Shown one piece after another: positions 6,780-13,374 of a stretch of 17,466 nucleotides of DNA. Position 1 is the first letter of the stretch; each line of letters begins with the position of its first letter. The notes below the pieces were generated by a model that was given only the letters and a program-made list of their open reading frames with translations, searched no databases and had not been told where the DNA came from. Source of the DNA: Collinsella sp. (GTDB lineage Bacteria; Actinomycetota; Coriobacteriia; Coriobacteriales; Coriobacteriaceae); NCBI GenBank assembly GCA_019425005.1, contig JAHYYK010000009.1, forward strand, positions 33,585-51,050, written 5' to 3'. The translations under genes were made by a program, and so were the position numbers.

Positions 6780-8243
6780 CTACTCGTCGTGCTTCTCCTC
6801 GCGGCGAGCGGCGGCACGTGCATCGTGGATGCCCTTGATCGCGGCGTGTCGGGCGGTGCGGGCATCATGGATGGCGTCACGGGCCTCGGCGGACGTCGCC
6901 TTGGCAGAGCGCAACTTGGCGGCCAGGTCGGGGTTGGTTTCGGCGACCGCGGCAATCGTGGGGCCGTCGAGCTCTTCTTGTGTGGGCTCGGCCAAAAAGT
7001 CGATGGCATATTGGGCGGCCACCATGGAGCCCTTGGCCAGTACCGACTCGTCAATCTTGTAGAAGCAAGAATGTTGGGCGTACGTGGCGCCAATCTGGGG
7101 GTTGCGCGTGCCAACAAAGGCGAGCACGCCCGGTACGCGGCGCAGGTACTCCGAAAAATCCTCACCCGAGAGTGTGCCGCGATAATGGCCTTGGCCGGTG
7201 GGGCCCAGGCATTTGATTACTGCCTGGCGGCAGCGCTCGCTCGAGGCGGCATCGTTTTCGACCTTGTAATTGGCGATGGTGTAGTCGGTGAGCTCTGCCT
7301 CGGCGCCCAAGGCGGCCGCGGTATGCTCCACGATGCGGCGCATGAGCTCCGGCATTTCCTCGTGGGTCGAATCTCCGTAGGTGCGCACCGTGCCGGCGAG
7401 ATAGGCCGTGCCGGCGATAACGTTGCGCGCGGTGCCGCCGTGCAGCTCGCCGACGGTAATGACGGCCGGCTCGTAGGGACTGATCTCGCGCGAAACGATG
7501 GTCTGCAGAGCGTTGACGATCTCGGCGGCAACCATAACGGCGTCGTGACCGCGCTGGGGCATGGCGCCGTGGCACGAGGTGCCGCGGACGTCGATGCGGA
7601 ACCAGTCGGTATTGGCCATGCGCGGTCCGGGCTCGCAGCTCACGGTGCCGGCGTCGACCTCACTCCAGATGTGCGCGGCGTAGGCGCCATCGACGCCGTC
7701 GAGCACGCCCGTGCCGATCATGAGCTTGGCGCCCTGGCCGTTTTCCTCGCTGGGCTGGAAGACGATGCGGACTTCGCCGTGGATGTCGTCGGTCATATGG
7801 CGCAGGATTTGCAGCGTGCCGAGCATCATGGCGATGTGGCAGTCGTGGCCGCAGGCGTGCATGCAGCCCTCGTTGACGCTGGCAAACTCCTCGCCGGTCT
7901 GCTCGGTGACGGGCAGGGCGTCGATATCCGCGCGCAGCAGGATGCGGCGGCGCGGCGTGCCGTCCTCGTGGTAGGCATCCGACGCGGTACCGCGAAGCGT
8001 TGCCACCAAGCCGGTCTTGAGCGGACGCTCGTAGGGGATATTCATGGCGTCGAGCTGGTTGGCGATGTCGGAGGTCGTGCGCTCCTCGGCAAGGCTCAGC
8101 TCCGGGTGCTTATGGAAGTGCCGGCGCTGCTTGATGATATAGGGTTCAAATTCGGCGGCGATATCTTGGATGGCTGCGGTGACGTCGTCAGCCGCGCGAG
8201 CCTCGGTCGCCGCCATAATCTGCTGTGCCTTGGTCTTCGTCAT
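6780..8243 (-). CDS. M20 family metallo-amidohydrolase
   Basis: A 487-residue protein whose minus-strand ATG lies at 8243-8241, with AAGGAG (8259-8254) 10 nt upstream. The open frame extends to 8978, but that stretch is antisense to the next gene. It has the M20D plan of aminoacylase, hippurate and IAA-amino-acid hydrolases: RRHFHKHPELSLAEERT (40-56), RADIDALPV (104-112) and HACGHDCH (129-136). Expected metal ligands are Cys131, His133, Glu167 (FQPSEEN), His191 (AAHIWSE) and His391. A lid/dimerisation domain spans about 210-320 (GTSCHGAMPQRGHDAV). These enzymes cleave N-acyl amino acids or similar amides; the substrate is not deducible. Residues after about 420 form an unusual charged tail with two IHDAR copies. 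It is divergent from the YtcJ-type gene. Confidence 0.92.
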   Translation of the reverse strand: MTKTKAQQIMAATEARAADDVTAAIQDIAAEFEPYIIKQRRHFHKHPELSLAEERTTSDIANQLDAMNIPYERPLKTGLVATLRGTASDAYHEDGTPRRRILLRADIDALPVTEQTGEEFASVNEGCMHACGHDCHIAMMLGTLQILRHMTDDIHGEVRIVFQPSEENGQGAKLMIGTGVLDGVDGAYAAHIWSEVDAGTVSCEPGPRMANTDWFRIDVRGTSCHGAMPQRGHDAVMVAAEIVNALQTIVSREISPYEPAVITVGELHGGTARNVIAGTAYLAGTVRTYGDSTHEEMPELMRRIVEHTAAALGAEAELTDYTIANYKVENDAASSERCRQAVIKCLGPTGQGHYRGTLSGEDFSEYLRRVPGVLAFVGTRNPQIGATYAQHSCFYKIDESVLAKGSMVAAQYAIDFLAEPTQEELDGPTIAAVAETNPDLAAKLRSAKATSAEARDAIHDARTARHAAIKGIHDARAAARREEKHDE

Positions 8244-8411
8244 GGTCGATTTGCTCCTTGCTGGGTTGATCGCAAAATCGTACAGGCTCTCTCCAGTATG
8301 CCACCTGCCGCTAGGGCTGGTAAAGTTGCCGTTTGCCGCTTGGGGTTTTGTTACAAGGGCGGGGGAGTACACTCGGGGGTGTTGAATTTCCTGCCAGAGA
8401 TGGGGATGCCC
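8244..8411. promoter_or_regulatory. Divergent intergenic region of the two amidohydrolase genes
   Basis: These 168 nt must contain promoters for both genes. On the plus strand TTACAA (8351-8356) and TACACT (8368-8373) are possible -10 hexamers, but neither has a convincing -35 at 16-18 nt. On the minus strand TACGAT (8284-8279) is a possible -10. I see no clear dyad operator. Confidence 0.3.
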
Positions 8412-10049
8412 ATGCAACATATTGATCGGATTATCCGCTCCAAGAACGTCTTTACCGCGCAAGACGGCATCGATACCGCCCGCGAGCTGGCGATTGCCAT
8501 CGCAGGCGACCGTATCGTCGCAGTCGGTGCGCCCGATGACGTGATTGCCGCCGCGCCTGCCGCCACGCCGGTTATCGACTACGGCGAGCAGTTTGTCTGC
8601 CCAGGTTTCCATGACGCTCATCTGCACTTCTTCCATACCTCGGTCGGCTCCTCGCCGTACATGCTCATGGATATGGGCACGTCCGAGGCGGCGCTGGTGC
8701 AACACGCGCTCGAGTTTTCCCAGGACCTGCCCGACGACGCTTGGGTTGTGACTCAGGGCTGGCGCGACTACCGTTGGGACCCGCCCGAGCATCCTACCAA
8801 GGCGTCGCTCGATGCGGCATTCCCCGATCGCCCCTGCGTTATGTATTCGGGCGACGGCCATACGCTGTGGCTCAACAGCCGCGCACTCGAGGCGCTCGGC
8901 GTCACGCGCGACAGCGAGCCGCCAGCGGGCGGTGGCTACGACAAGGACGCAAGCGGCGAGCTCACGGGCATTGCTCACGAGGCGGCTGCCATGCAGCTGC
9001 TACCGCGCTGCCTTGAGTGGCTGGGGGAGGATCGCATTGCAAGCGCTTACGCCGATCAAATGAGGCGTATGGCCGAGCAGGGCATCACCTCGATATGCGA
9101 TATGTCGCTCATGCCCATGCCGGGCTGCGATTTTATCCGCGACGACGTCTACGACAAACTGCAGGCAGCCGGCAAGTTGGGCATCCGAGCCCATCTGTTC
9201 CCCACGCTGCTGGATGACCAGTCGCGCTTGGAAGAGCTGCAGGCACGTTACGCGAACAATGTGCTGCTCTCGGCACCGGGCTTTAAGCAGTTCTTCGACG
9301 GCGTGTCGAGCGAACACACGGCATATCTCACCGAGCCCTATACCAATCCGCGCTTCCCGGGCGACCAGGGCCGTCTGACAGTTCCTGCCGAGCGCATGCG
9401 TAAGCTGGTTCTGGCGGCTGCGGAGCGCGGCCACACTGTGCGTATCCACGTCATCGGCGACGGTGCCATCCATGCCGCGCTGGATATCTTCGAGGAGGCC
9501 GCCGACCTGTACGGCCTGCCCCAGCACGGCCATAACACACTCGAGCATCTGGAGAACCTCCTGCCCGAGGACATCGACCGCCTACGCAAGCTCAACGTGG
9601 TCGCCTCGAGCCAGCCCTGCCACATCACGCTCGATCCGGGTGGCCCAGAGCGCGACCTTGGCCTGGAGCGAAGCCGAATCATGTGGCCGTTCGCAACCTA
9701 TAAGCAGCGCGGCATCCGCCAAGCCTTCGGTACTGACAGCCCTATCACGCCCGTTACCAGCATGAACGTGCTCTACACGGCTATTACGCGCCAAGACCCC
9801 AAAAGCCACTGGCCCGAGGGCGGCTGGCTGCCGAGCGAGCGCATCGATGTGGCAACGGCCCTGCGCAACTACACCCTGGGCAGCGCCTACGCGGCAGGCG
9901 ACGAGCAAAACCTCGGCAGCCTGGAACCCGGCAAATACGCCGACCTGGTAGTCCTGGACCAAAACCCACTCACCATCGACCCCCAAGAACTCCAAGCCAC
10001 CAAAGTCCAAGCCACCTACCTAGCCGGCAACCTGATCTACGAGCGCTAA
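8412..10049 (+). CDS. YtcJ-type amidohydrolase
   Basis: A 545-residue protein of the metal-dependent amidohydrolase superfamily (Amidohydro_3, YtcJ/N-substituted formamide deformylase-like). Visible active-site elements, numbered from ATG 8412, are FHDAHLHF with His70 and His72, a candidate bridging Lys292 in FKQFFDG, His346 in RIHVIGDGA, His379 in LEHLENL and Asp442 in GTDSPITP. The C-terminal ALRNYTLGSAYAAGDE and GSLEPGKYADLVVLDQNPL complete the small beta domain. In-frame starts at 8400 (ATG), 8406 (ATG) and 8379 (GTG) are also possible; I chose 8412 because GGGGA (8402-8406) precedes it. No signal peptide is present. It likely hydrolyses a cyclic or N-acylated amide of unknown identity. 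It shares a 168-nt divergent intergenic region with the M20 gene. A hairpin at 10070-10115 closes it. Confidence 0.9.
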   Translation: MQHIDRIIRSKNVFTAQDGIDTARELAIAIAGDRIVAVGAPDDVIAAAPAATPVIDYGEQFVCPGFHDAHLHFFHTSVGSSPYMLMDMGTSEAALVQHALEFSQDLPDDAWVVTQGWRDYRWDPPEHPTKASLDAAFPDRPCVMYSGDGHTLWLNSRALEALGVTRDSEPPAGGGYDKDASGELTGIAHEAAAMQLLPRCLEWLGEDRIASAYADQMRRMAEQGITSICDMSLMPMPGCDFIRDDVYDKLQAAGKLGIRAHLFPTLLDDQSRLEELQARYANNVLLSAPGFKQFFDGVSSEHTAYLTEPYTNPRFPGDQGRLTVPAERMRKLVLAAAERGHTVRIHVIGDGAIHAALDIFEEAADLYGLPQHGHNTLEHLENLLPEDIDRLRKLNVVASSQPCHITLDPGGPERDLGLERSRIMWPFATYKQRGIRQAFGTDSPITPVTSMNVLYTAITRQDPKSHWPEGGWLPSERIDVATALRNYTLGSAYAAGDEQNLGSLEPGKYADLVVLDQNPLTIDPQELQATKVQATYLAGNLIYER

Positions 10050-10069
10050 GTATTCATGTCTTACCGTTT

Positions 10070-10116
10070 AACGCGGCTCGGGCAGCTTATTTTGGGATGG
10101 CGCTCGAGCCGCGTTT
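10070..10116 (+). terminator. Putative terminator of the YtcJ-type gene
   Basis: An 11-nt arm (10070-10080) pairs perfectly with 10105-10115 across a 24-nt loop, starting about 20 nt after the stop codon at 10049. Only three T residues (10114-10116) follow, then GCG, so the T-tract is poor. Confidence 0.5.
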
Positions 10117-10230
10117 GCGTTTCGGTGAGGATCCGCCATGTGCGTCCCTGCTCTGTTGGATTTGGGCGCGGGGTTGAGGTGCTGCTCCGTGCGTTCAATT
10201 TGGACATCAGCAGTGAAACCTCATGGTGTT

Positions 10231-10260
10231 TTGCATACTTCCAGTTGCAGATTGCATAAA
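10231..10260 (+). promoter_or_regulatory. Candidate promoter within the non-coding stretch
   Basis: TTGCAT (10231-10236) and CATAAA (10255-10260) are separated by 18 nt in an AT-richer patch. No coding region follows for 700 nt, so if it is active the product would be a non-coding RNA or a very long groES leader. Confidence 0.25.
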
Positions 10261-10304
10261 AAAGCTGAGATGTTCTTTCCGGCCCTGATGTACCCCCGCC
10301 TGGG

Positions 10305-10330
10305 CCGTGCAAAAAACGGAGTATTCAGCA
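10305..10330 (+). repeat. 26-nt motif, copy A
   Basis: It reads CCGTGCA, then AAAAAC, then GGAGTATTCAGCA. The same outer blocks occur in inverted orientation at 10517-10542. Twenty of 26 positions match, and all six differences lie in the central block. Confidence 0.65.
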
Positions 10331-10516
10331 CCGCGAGCTCTGCCGGTGCCGCTGCGGCTGAGTAACGTTACGGAGATTGACGTCATTTTGGGCTCCGGTA
10401 CGGCGCGAAGTACGCCCATTTGTCCCAACGGGGTCTGCCCACCGACCAAAACCGCCCGCTGAAGGCGTTCTAGGGACCAATAAGGTATGTCCGGCGCGTA
10501 TGCAGCCACCCTGGCC

Positions 10517-10542
10517 TGCTGAATACTCCCAAAAATGCACGG
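10517..10542 (-). repeat. 26-nt motif, copy B (inverted)
   Basis: Read on the minus strand it is CCGTGCA, then TTTTTG, then GGAGTATTCAGCA. The outer 7- and 13-nt blocks are identical to copy A. The central hexamer is the base-by-base complement of that in copy A. The two copies are separated by 186 nt. Confidence 0.65.
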
Positions 10543-10619
10543 TGCTCCCCAGGGGACCCGTGCGCGCAGCGAAAACCATGCCCACGTTCCTAGCCGCATC
10601 GCCATTTTGCTGCACTGAC

Positions 10620-10830
10620 TTTTCTGAATGCCGGGACCGAATTAGTTAACCTGGCTCCCGTGTGGCTCCGGAGGGGCGGGGCATAAGGTTTATCGTGAGT
10701 TCCGCACGAGCCGAAGGCCACTTAATGTGGCCTTCGTGCGAGCAGGACTGCCCGAGCAGGAAACCTTATGCCCCGCCCCTCCGGAGCCACACGGGAGGCA
10801 TCGCTAAGTTATCCCCCGGCATTCAGAAAA
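10620..10830. repeat. 211-nt nested inverted repeat upstream of groES
   Basis: Three concentric stems share one axis. The outer is 16 nt, 10620-10635 with 10815-10830, perfect. The middle is 37 nt, 10655-10691 with 10761-10797, perfect. The inner is 14 paired nt, 10703-10709 plus 10715-10721 with 10727-10740, interrupted by a 5-nt bulge, with loop TTAAT. Between outer and middle stems lie 19 and 17 unpaired nt. No open frame of note is inside. The middle arm is G-rich on the left and C-rich on the right (GGAGGGGCGGGGC at 10670-10682). It lies between the YtcJ-type gene and groES and could act as a terminator or an mRNA end, or be a palindromic mobile element. Confidence 0.9.
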
Positions 10831-10866
10831 TCTAAGTGCCAAAAAATAAGATTTTTTGACTCCGTG

Positions 10867-10895
10867 TTGTATAACCCGCCATTCGTGGGTACCAT
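10867..10895 (+). promoter_or_regulatory. Candidate groES promoter
   Basis: TTGTAT (10867-10872) and TACCAT (10890-10895) are 17 nt apart, which would give a leader of about 65 nt before groES. A stronger-looking TTGACT at 10856-10861 has no good -10 at 16-18 nt. I see neither a CIRCE dyad (TTAGCACTC/GAGTGCTAA) nor a HAIR motif here. Confidence 0.35.
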
Positions 10896-10926
10896 TCAAC
10901 GCGTACGCAAACAAAAAGGGTTAATT

Positions 10927-10945
10927 CGCGTGGCATAACCACGCG
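10927..10945 (+). promoter_or_regulatory. Leader hairpin just before the groES ribosome-binding site
   Basis: CGCGTGG (10927-10933) pairs perfectly with CCACGCG (10939-10945) around CATAA, 7 nt before the AAGGAGG at 10953-10959. As DNA it is a 19-bp dyad that could also be a repressor operator. Confidence 0.55.
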
Positions 10946-10967
10946 GCCCAAAAAGGAGGAGACAAGC

Positions 10968-11261
10968 ATGTCGTCTTTGAAGCCGCTTGCAGATCGTGTT
11001 CTGGTCAAGCCCGACGAGGCCGAGCAGAAGACCGCTTCTGGTCTGTATATCGCCAGCAACGCCCAGGAGAAGCCGCAGCGCGGCACCATCGTTGCCGTTG
11101 GTGCCGGCAAGGTCAACGACAAGGGTGAGCGCATCCCCATGGACGTCAAGGTCGGTGACGTTGTCATCTACGGTAAGTTCGGTGGCAACGAGGTCAAGGT
11201 CGACGGCGAGAAGTATCTGCTGATGCGCGCCGACGACATCTACGCCGTCGTCGAGGCCTAA
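10968..11261 (+). CDS. groES: Co-chaperonin GroES
   Basis: A 97-residue protein of the usual 10-kDa length. It opens SSLKPLADRVLVKPDEAEQKT, matching the GroES signature, followed by the mobile loop region ASGLYIASNAQEKPQRGTIVAVG. It ends EKYLLMRADDIYAVVEA. It forms the heptameric lid of the GroEL folding chamber in the cytosol. The ribosome-binding site AAGGAGG (10953-10959) is 8 nt from the ATG. groEL follows after 99 nt in the same orientation, the normal groESL arrangement, but with a gap long enough to hold a folded element. The upstream region is exceptionally long and structured. Confidence 0.97.
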   Translation: MSSLKPLADRVLVKPDEAEQKTASGLYIASNAQEKPQRGTIVAVGAGKVNDKGERIPMDVKVGDVVIYGKFGGNEVKVDGEKYLLMRADDIYAVVEA

Positions 11262-11300
11262 GCCTCAGCCGGAATCGCACGATTCGTCCTTTGAACGCGC

Positions 11301-11345
11301 TCGCCGCAAATGACTCGGTGCGGCGACGCGAGTCTTATTTCTTTT
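11301..11345 (+). promoter_or_regulatory. Overlapping hairpins between groES and groEL
   Basis: Stem A pairs TCGCCGCA (11301-11308) with TGCGGCGA (11319-11326). Stem B pairs GACTCG (11312-11317) with CGAGTC (11329-11334) and is followed by the T-rich TTATTTCTTTT (11335-11345), which runs into the groEL ribosome-binding site GGAGG (11346-11350). The 5' arm of B lies in the loop of A, so the two are either alternatives or a pseudoknot. B alone looks like a weak terminator. Confidence 0.5.
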
Positions 11346-11360
11346 GGAGGATTACCCACT

Positions 11361-12998
11361 ATGGCAAAGAACATTACGTTCAACACCGATGCCCGCGCTA
11401 AGCTCGCCAAGGGTGTCAACACTCTGGCCGACGCCGTTACCGTCACCATGGGCCCCAAGGGTCGCTACGTTGCACTGCAGCGCACGTTCGGTGCTCCGAC
11501 CATCACCAACGACGGCGTTTCTGTCGCCAAGGAGATCGAGCTCGAGGACAACATCGAGAACATGGGCGCTCAGCTGGTGAAGGAGGTCGCCACCAAGACC
11601 AACGACACCGTGGGTGACGGCACCACCACCGCAACCCTGCTCGCTCAAGCCATCGTCAACGACGGTCTGCGCAACGTCGCCGCTGGCGCCAACCCGCTGG
11701 CCATCCGTCGCGGCATCGACAAGGCCGTCAACGCCGCCGTCGCCGAGATGAAGAAACAGGCCAAGCCGGTCGAGACCAAGGAGCAGATTGCTTCCGTCGG
11801 TACCATCTCCGCCGGTGACCCCGAGGTCGGCGAGAAGATCGCCGAGGCCATGGAGGTCGTGGGCAAGGACGGCGTCATCACCGTCGAGGATTCCCAGACG
11901 TTCGACATCACCATCGACACCGTCGAGGGCATGCAGTTCGACAAGGGCTACGTCTCCGCTTACTTCGTCACGGATAACGACCGCATGGAGGCCGTGATGA
12001 AGGATCCGTACATCCTCATCACCGACCAGAAGATCTCCAGCGTCCAGGACATCATGCCTGTTCTCGAGGCTGTCCAGCGCGCTGGCCGTGGCCTGCTCAT
12101 CATCGCTGAGGACATCGATGGCGAGGCTCTGCCGACCCTCGTCCTCAACAAGATCCGTGGCGCCCTCAACGTCTGCGCCGTCAAGGCCCCGGGCTACGGC
12201 GATCGCCGCAAGCGCATCCTGGAGGACATCGCCGTCCTCACCGGTGGCCAGGCTGCTCTGGACGAGCTGGGCGTGAAGGTCGCTGACATCACCGCAGATA
12301 TGCTCGGTACCGCTAAGTCCGTCACTATCTCCAAGGACAACACCGTCGTCGTCGGCGGCGCTGGCTCCAAGGAGGCCATCGACGTCCGCATCGCTCAGAT
12401 CAAGGGCGAGATGGAGAACACCACCTCTGACTTCGACCGTGAGAAGCTCCAGGAGCGCCTGGCCAAGCTCTCCGGTGGCGTTGCCGTCATCAAGGTCGGC
12501 GCTGCTACCGAGTCCGAGCTCAAGGAGATCAAGCATCGCGTCGAGGACGCTCTGCAGGCTACCCGCGCTGCTGTCGAGGAGGGCATTGTCGCCGGTGGCG
12601 GCGTCGCCTTCATGGACGCTGCTCCTGCGCTCGATGCTGTCGAGATCGACGACCCCGAGGAGAAGATCGGCGTCGACATCGTCAAGAAGGCTCTGACTGC
12701 TCCGGTCGCTACTATCGCCAAGAACGCTGGTTTTGAGGGCGCTGTCGTGGTCGACAAGGTTGCCGAGCTGCCCGCCGGCCAGGGTCTCAACTCTGCCAAC
12801 GGCGAGTGGGGCGACATGATCGAGATGGGCGTCCTCGACCCCGTCAAGGTCAGCCGCGTCACCCTGCAGAACGCTGCTTCTGTCGCTAGCCTGATCCTCA
12901 TCACCGAGGCTACCGTCTCCGATGTGCCCAAGAACACTCAGCTTGAGGACGCTATCGCTGCTGCTACCGCTGGTCAGCAGGGCGGCGGTATGTACTAA
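11361..12998 (+). CDS. groEL: Chaperonin GroEL
   Basis: A 545-residue HSP60 of typical length. The start is ATG 11361, with GGAGG at 11346-11350 (10 nt spacing); the frame is open back to 11310 without a ribosome-binding site. Visible family features are TNDGVSVAKEIEL with Asp51, the nucleotide-binding GDGTTTATLLAQAIV with Asp86, an apical domain including KAPGYGDRRKRILEDIAVLTGG, and the AAVEEGIVAGGG signature preceded by the catalytic-type Asp of VEDALQATR. The C-terminus is a short glycine tail, QQGGGMY, in place of the repeated GGM tail of some homologues. It folds substrate proteins in an ATP-driven double ring with GroES. Strong codon bias fits high expression. Because no groEL-like gene other than this is in view, copy number in the genome is unknown. 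A giant palindrome follows the stop codon. Confidence 0.98.
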   Translation: MAKNITFNTDARAKLAKGVNTLADAVTVTMGPKGRYVALQRTFGAPTITNDGVSVAKEIELEDNIENMGAQLVKEVATKTNDTVGDGTTTATLLAQAIVNDGLRNVAAGANPLAIRRGIDKAVNAAVAEMKKQAKPVETKEQIASVGTISAGDPEVGEKIAEAMEVVGKDGVITVEDSQTFDITIDTVEGMQFDKGYVSAYFVTDNDRMEAVMKDPYILITDQKISSVQDIMPVLEAVQRAGRGLLIIAEDIDGEALPTLVLNKIRGALNVCAVKAPGYGDRRKRILEDIAVLTGGQAALDELGVKVADITADMLGTAKSVTISKDNTVVVGGAGSKEAIDVRIAQIKGEMENTTSDFDREKLQERLAKLSGGVAVIKVGAATESELKEIKHRVEDALQATRAAVEEGIVAGGGVAFMDAAPALDAVEIDDPEEKIGVDIVKKALTAPVATIAKNAGFEGAVVVDKVAELPAGQGLNSANGEWGDMIEMGVLDPVKVSRVTLQNAASVASLILITEATVSDVPKNTQLEDAIAAATAGQQGGGMY

Positions 12999-13024
12999 GG
13001 CCGACAAGGTCTAGAACTCCCACC

Positions 13025-13168
13025 GGGAATCCGGGGGCGTGACGGGGTCTTCTCTCCGGAACGTCCTCGGACATGCAAAGAGGCTCCGCATCGCGCTTCG
13101 CGCTGCGGAGCCTCTTTGCGTCCTGCGGAATGTTCCGGAGAGAAACCCCGTCACGCCCCCGGATTCCC
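13025..13168. repeat. 144-nt nested inverted repeat downstream of groEL
   Basis: The outer stem is 24 nt, 13025-13048 with 13145-13168, perfect. After a single bulged C13049 it continues as 13 nt, 13050-13062 with 13132-13144, giving 37 paired nt in all. The inner stem is 16 nt, 13075-13090 with 13104-13119, perfect, capped by a short GCG/CGC stem around CTTCG. The internal loops (13063-13074 and 13120-13131) carry tiny self-complementary pieces (GTCC-GGAC; TCC-GGA). It starts 26 nt after the groEL stop and lacks a T-tract. It may define the groESL mRNA 3' end. Confidence 0.9.
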
Positions 13169-13237
13169 TGCGTTTACGGCCTTGAGGTCGGCGTGGGCGG
13201 AGGACTTGGTTGTTGGGAATACGTGTCCCGGTCGCTG

Positions 13238-13258
13238 TTTCGCGGCTTTGCCGCGAAA
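13238..13258. repeat. Perfect 21-nt palindrome
   Basis: TTTCGCGGC (13238-13246) and GCCGCGAAA (13250-13258) flank the loop TTT. No T-tract follows, so it is not an obvious intrinsic terminator. It lies between the giant palindrome and the ribU promoter. Confidence 0.7.
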
Positions 13259-13335
13259 GGCGCGCTACTTTGGGATGGGTGGGGAACGCGGCTGCTGCGG
13301 CAACTGATCCCCGCCACAAATTACCCTTGGCATAC

Positions 13336-13363
13336 TTGCACGAACGATTGCTCGTGCTACACT
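13336..13363 (+). promoter_or_regulatory. Promoter of the riboflavin importer operon
   Basis: TTGCAC (13336-13341) and TACACT (13358-13363) are separated by 16 nt, with an extended -10 TGC at 13355-13357. Predicted initiation near 13370 lies just before the first aptamer base. Within the spacer, GCACGA (13338-13343) and TCGTGC (13352-13357) form an inverted repeat that could be an operator. Confidence 0.6.
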
Positions 13364-13374
13364 TGCAATTGCTG

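Larger units (their letters stand above)
10117..10619. other. Non-coding stretch upstream of groES, no gene recognised
   Basis: These 503 nt carry only short overlapping open frames on both strands, without ribosome-binding sites or recognisable proteins. They do contain an oppositely oriented pair of a 26-nt motif, a 6-bp hairpin (GCACCG 10328-10333 with CGGTGC 10344-10349), a 10-bp palindrome GTAACGTTAC (10362-10371) and a possible promoter near 10231. I looked for the conserved cores of SRP RNA, RNase P RNA and tmRNA and did not see them. It may hold an unidentified small RNA or a decayed mobile element. Confidence 0.4.

Noticed and set aside
6735..8411. Long plus-strand open extension upstream of the YtcJ-type gene, apparently giving a 1104-residue protein
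   Set aside because: The extra 559 residues are the antisense of the M20 gene, whose catalytic motifs are intact. The amidohydrolase family starts near 8412.
8244..8978. Minus-strand N-terminal extension of the M20 protein up to 8978
   Set aside because: It is antisense to the YtcJ-type gene. The ATG at 8243 has a Shine-Dalgarno and gives the normal family N-terminus.
10207..10649. Several 90-130 codon open frames in the non-coding stretch before groES
   Set aside because: No ribosome-binding sites, no recognisable protein family, and they overlap each other on both strands. I treat the region as non-coding.
11352..13007. 551-codon open frame antisense to groEL on the minus strand
   Set aside because: It mirrors groEL codon bias (GTC/CTC/GAC read in reverse), has no recognisable domain and no ribosome-binding site. 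groEL itself is unmistakable.
13025..13168. Considered as an ordinary Rho-independent terminator for groEL
   Set aside because: No T-tract follows and the nested structure is far larger than needed. Termination remains possible, but the simple label does not fit.
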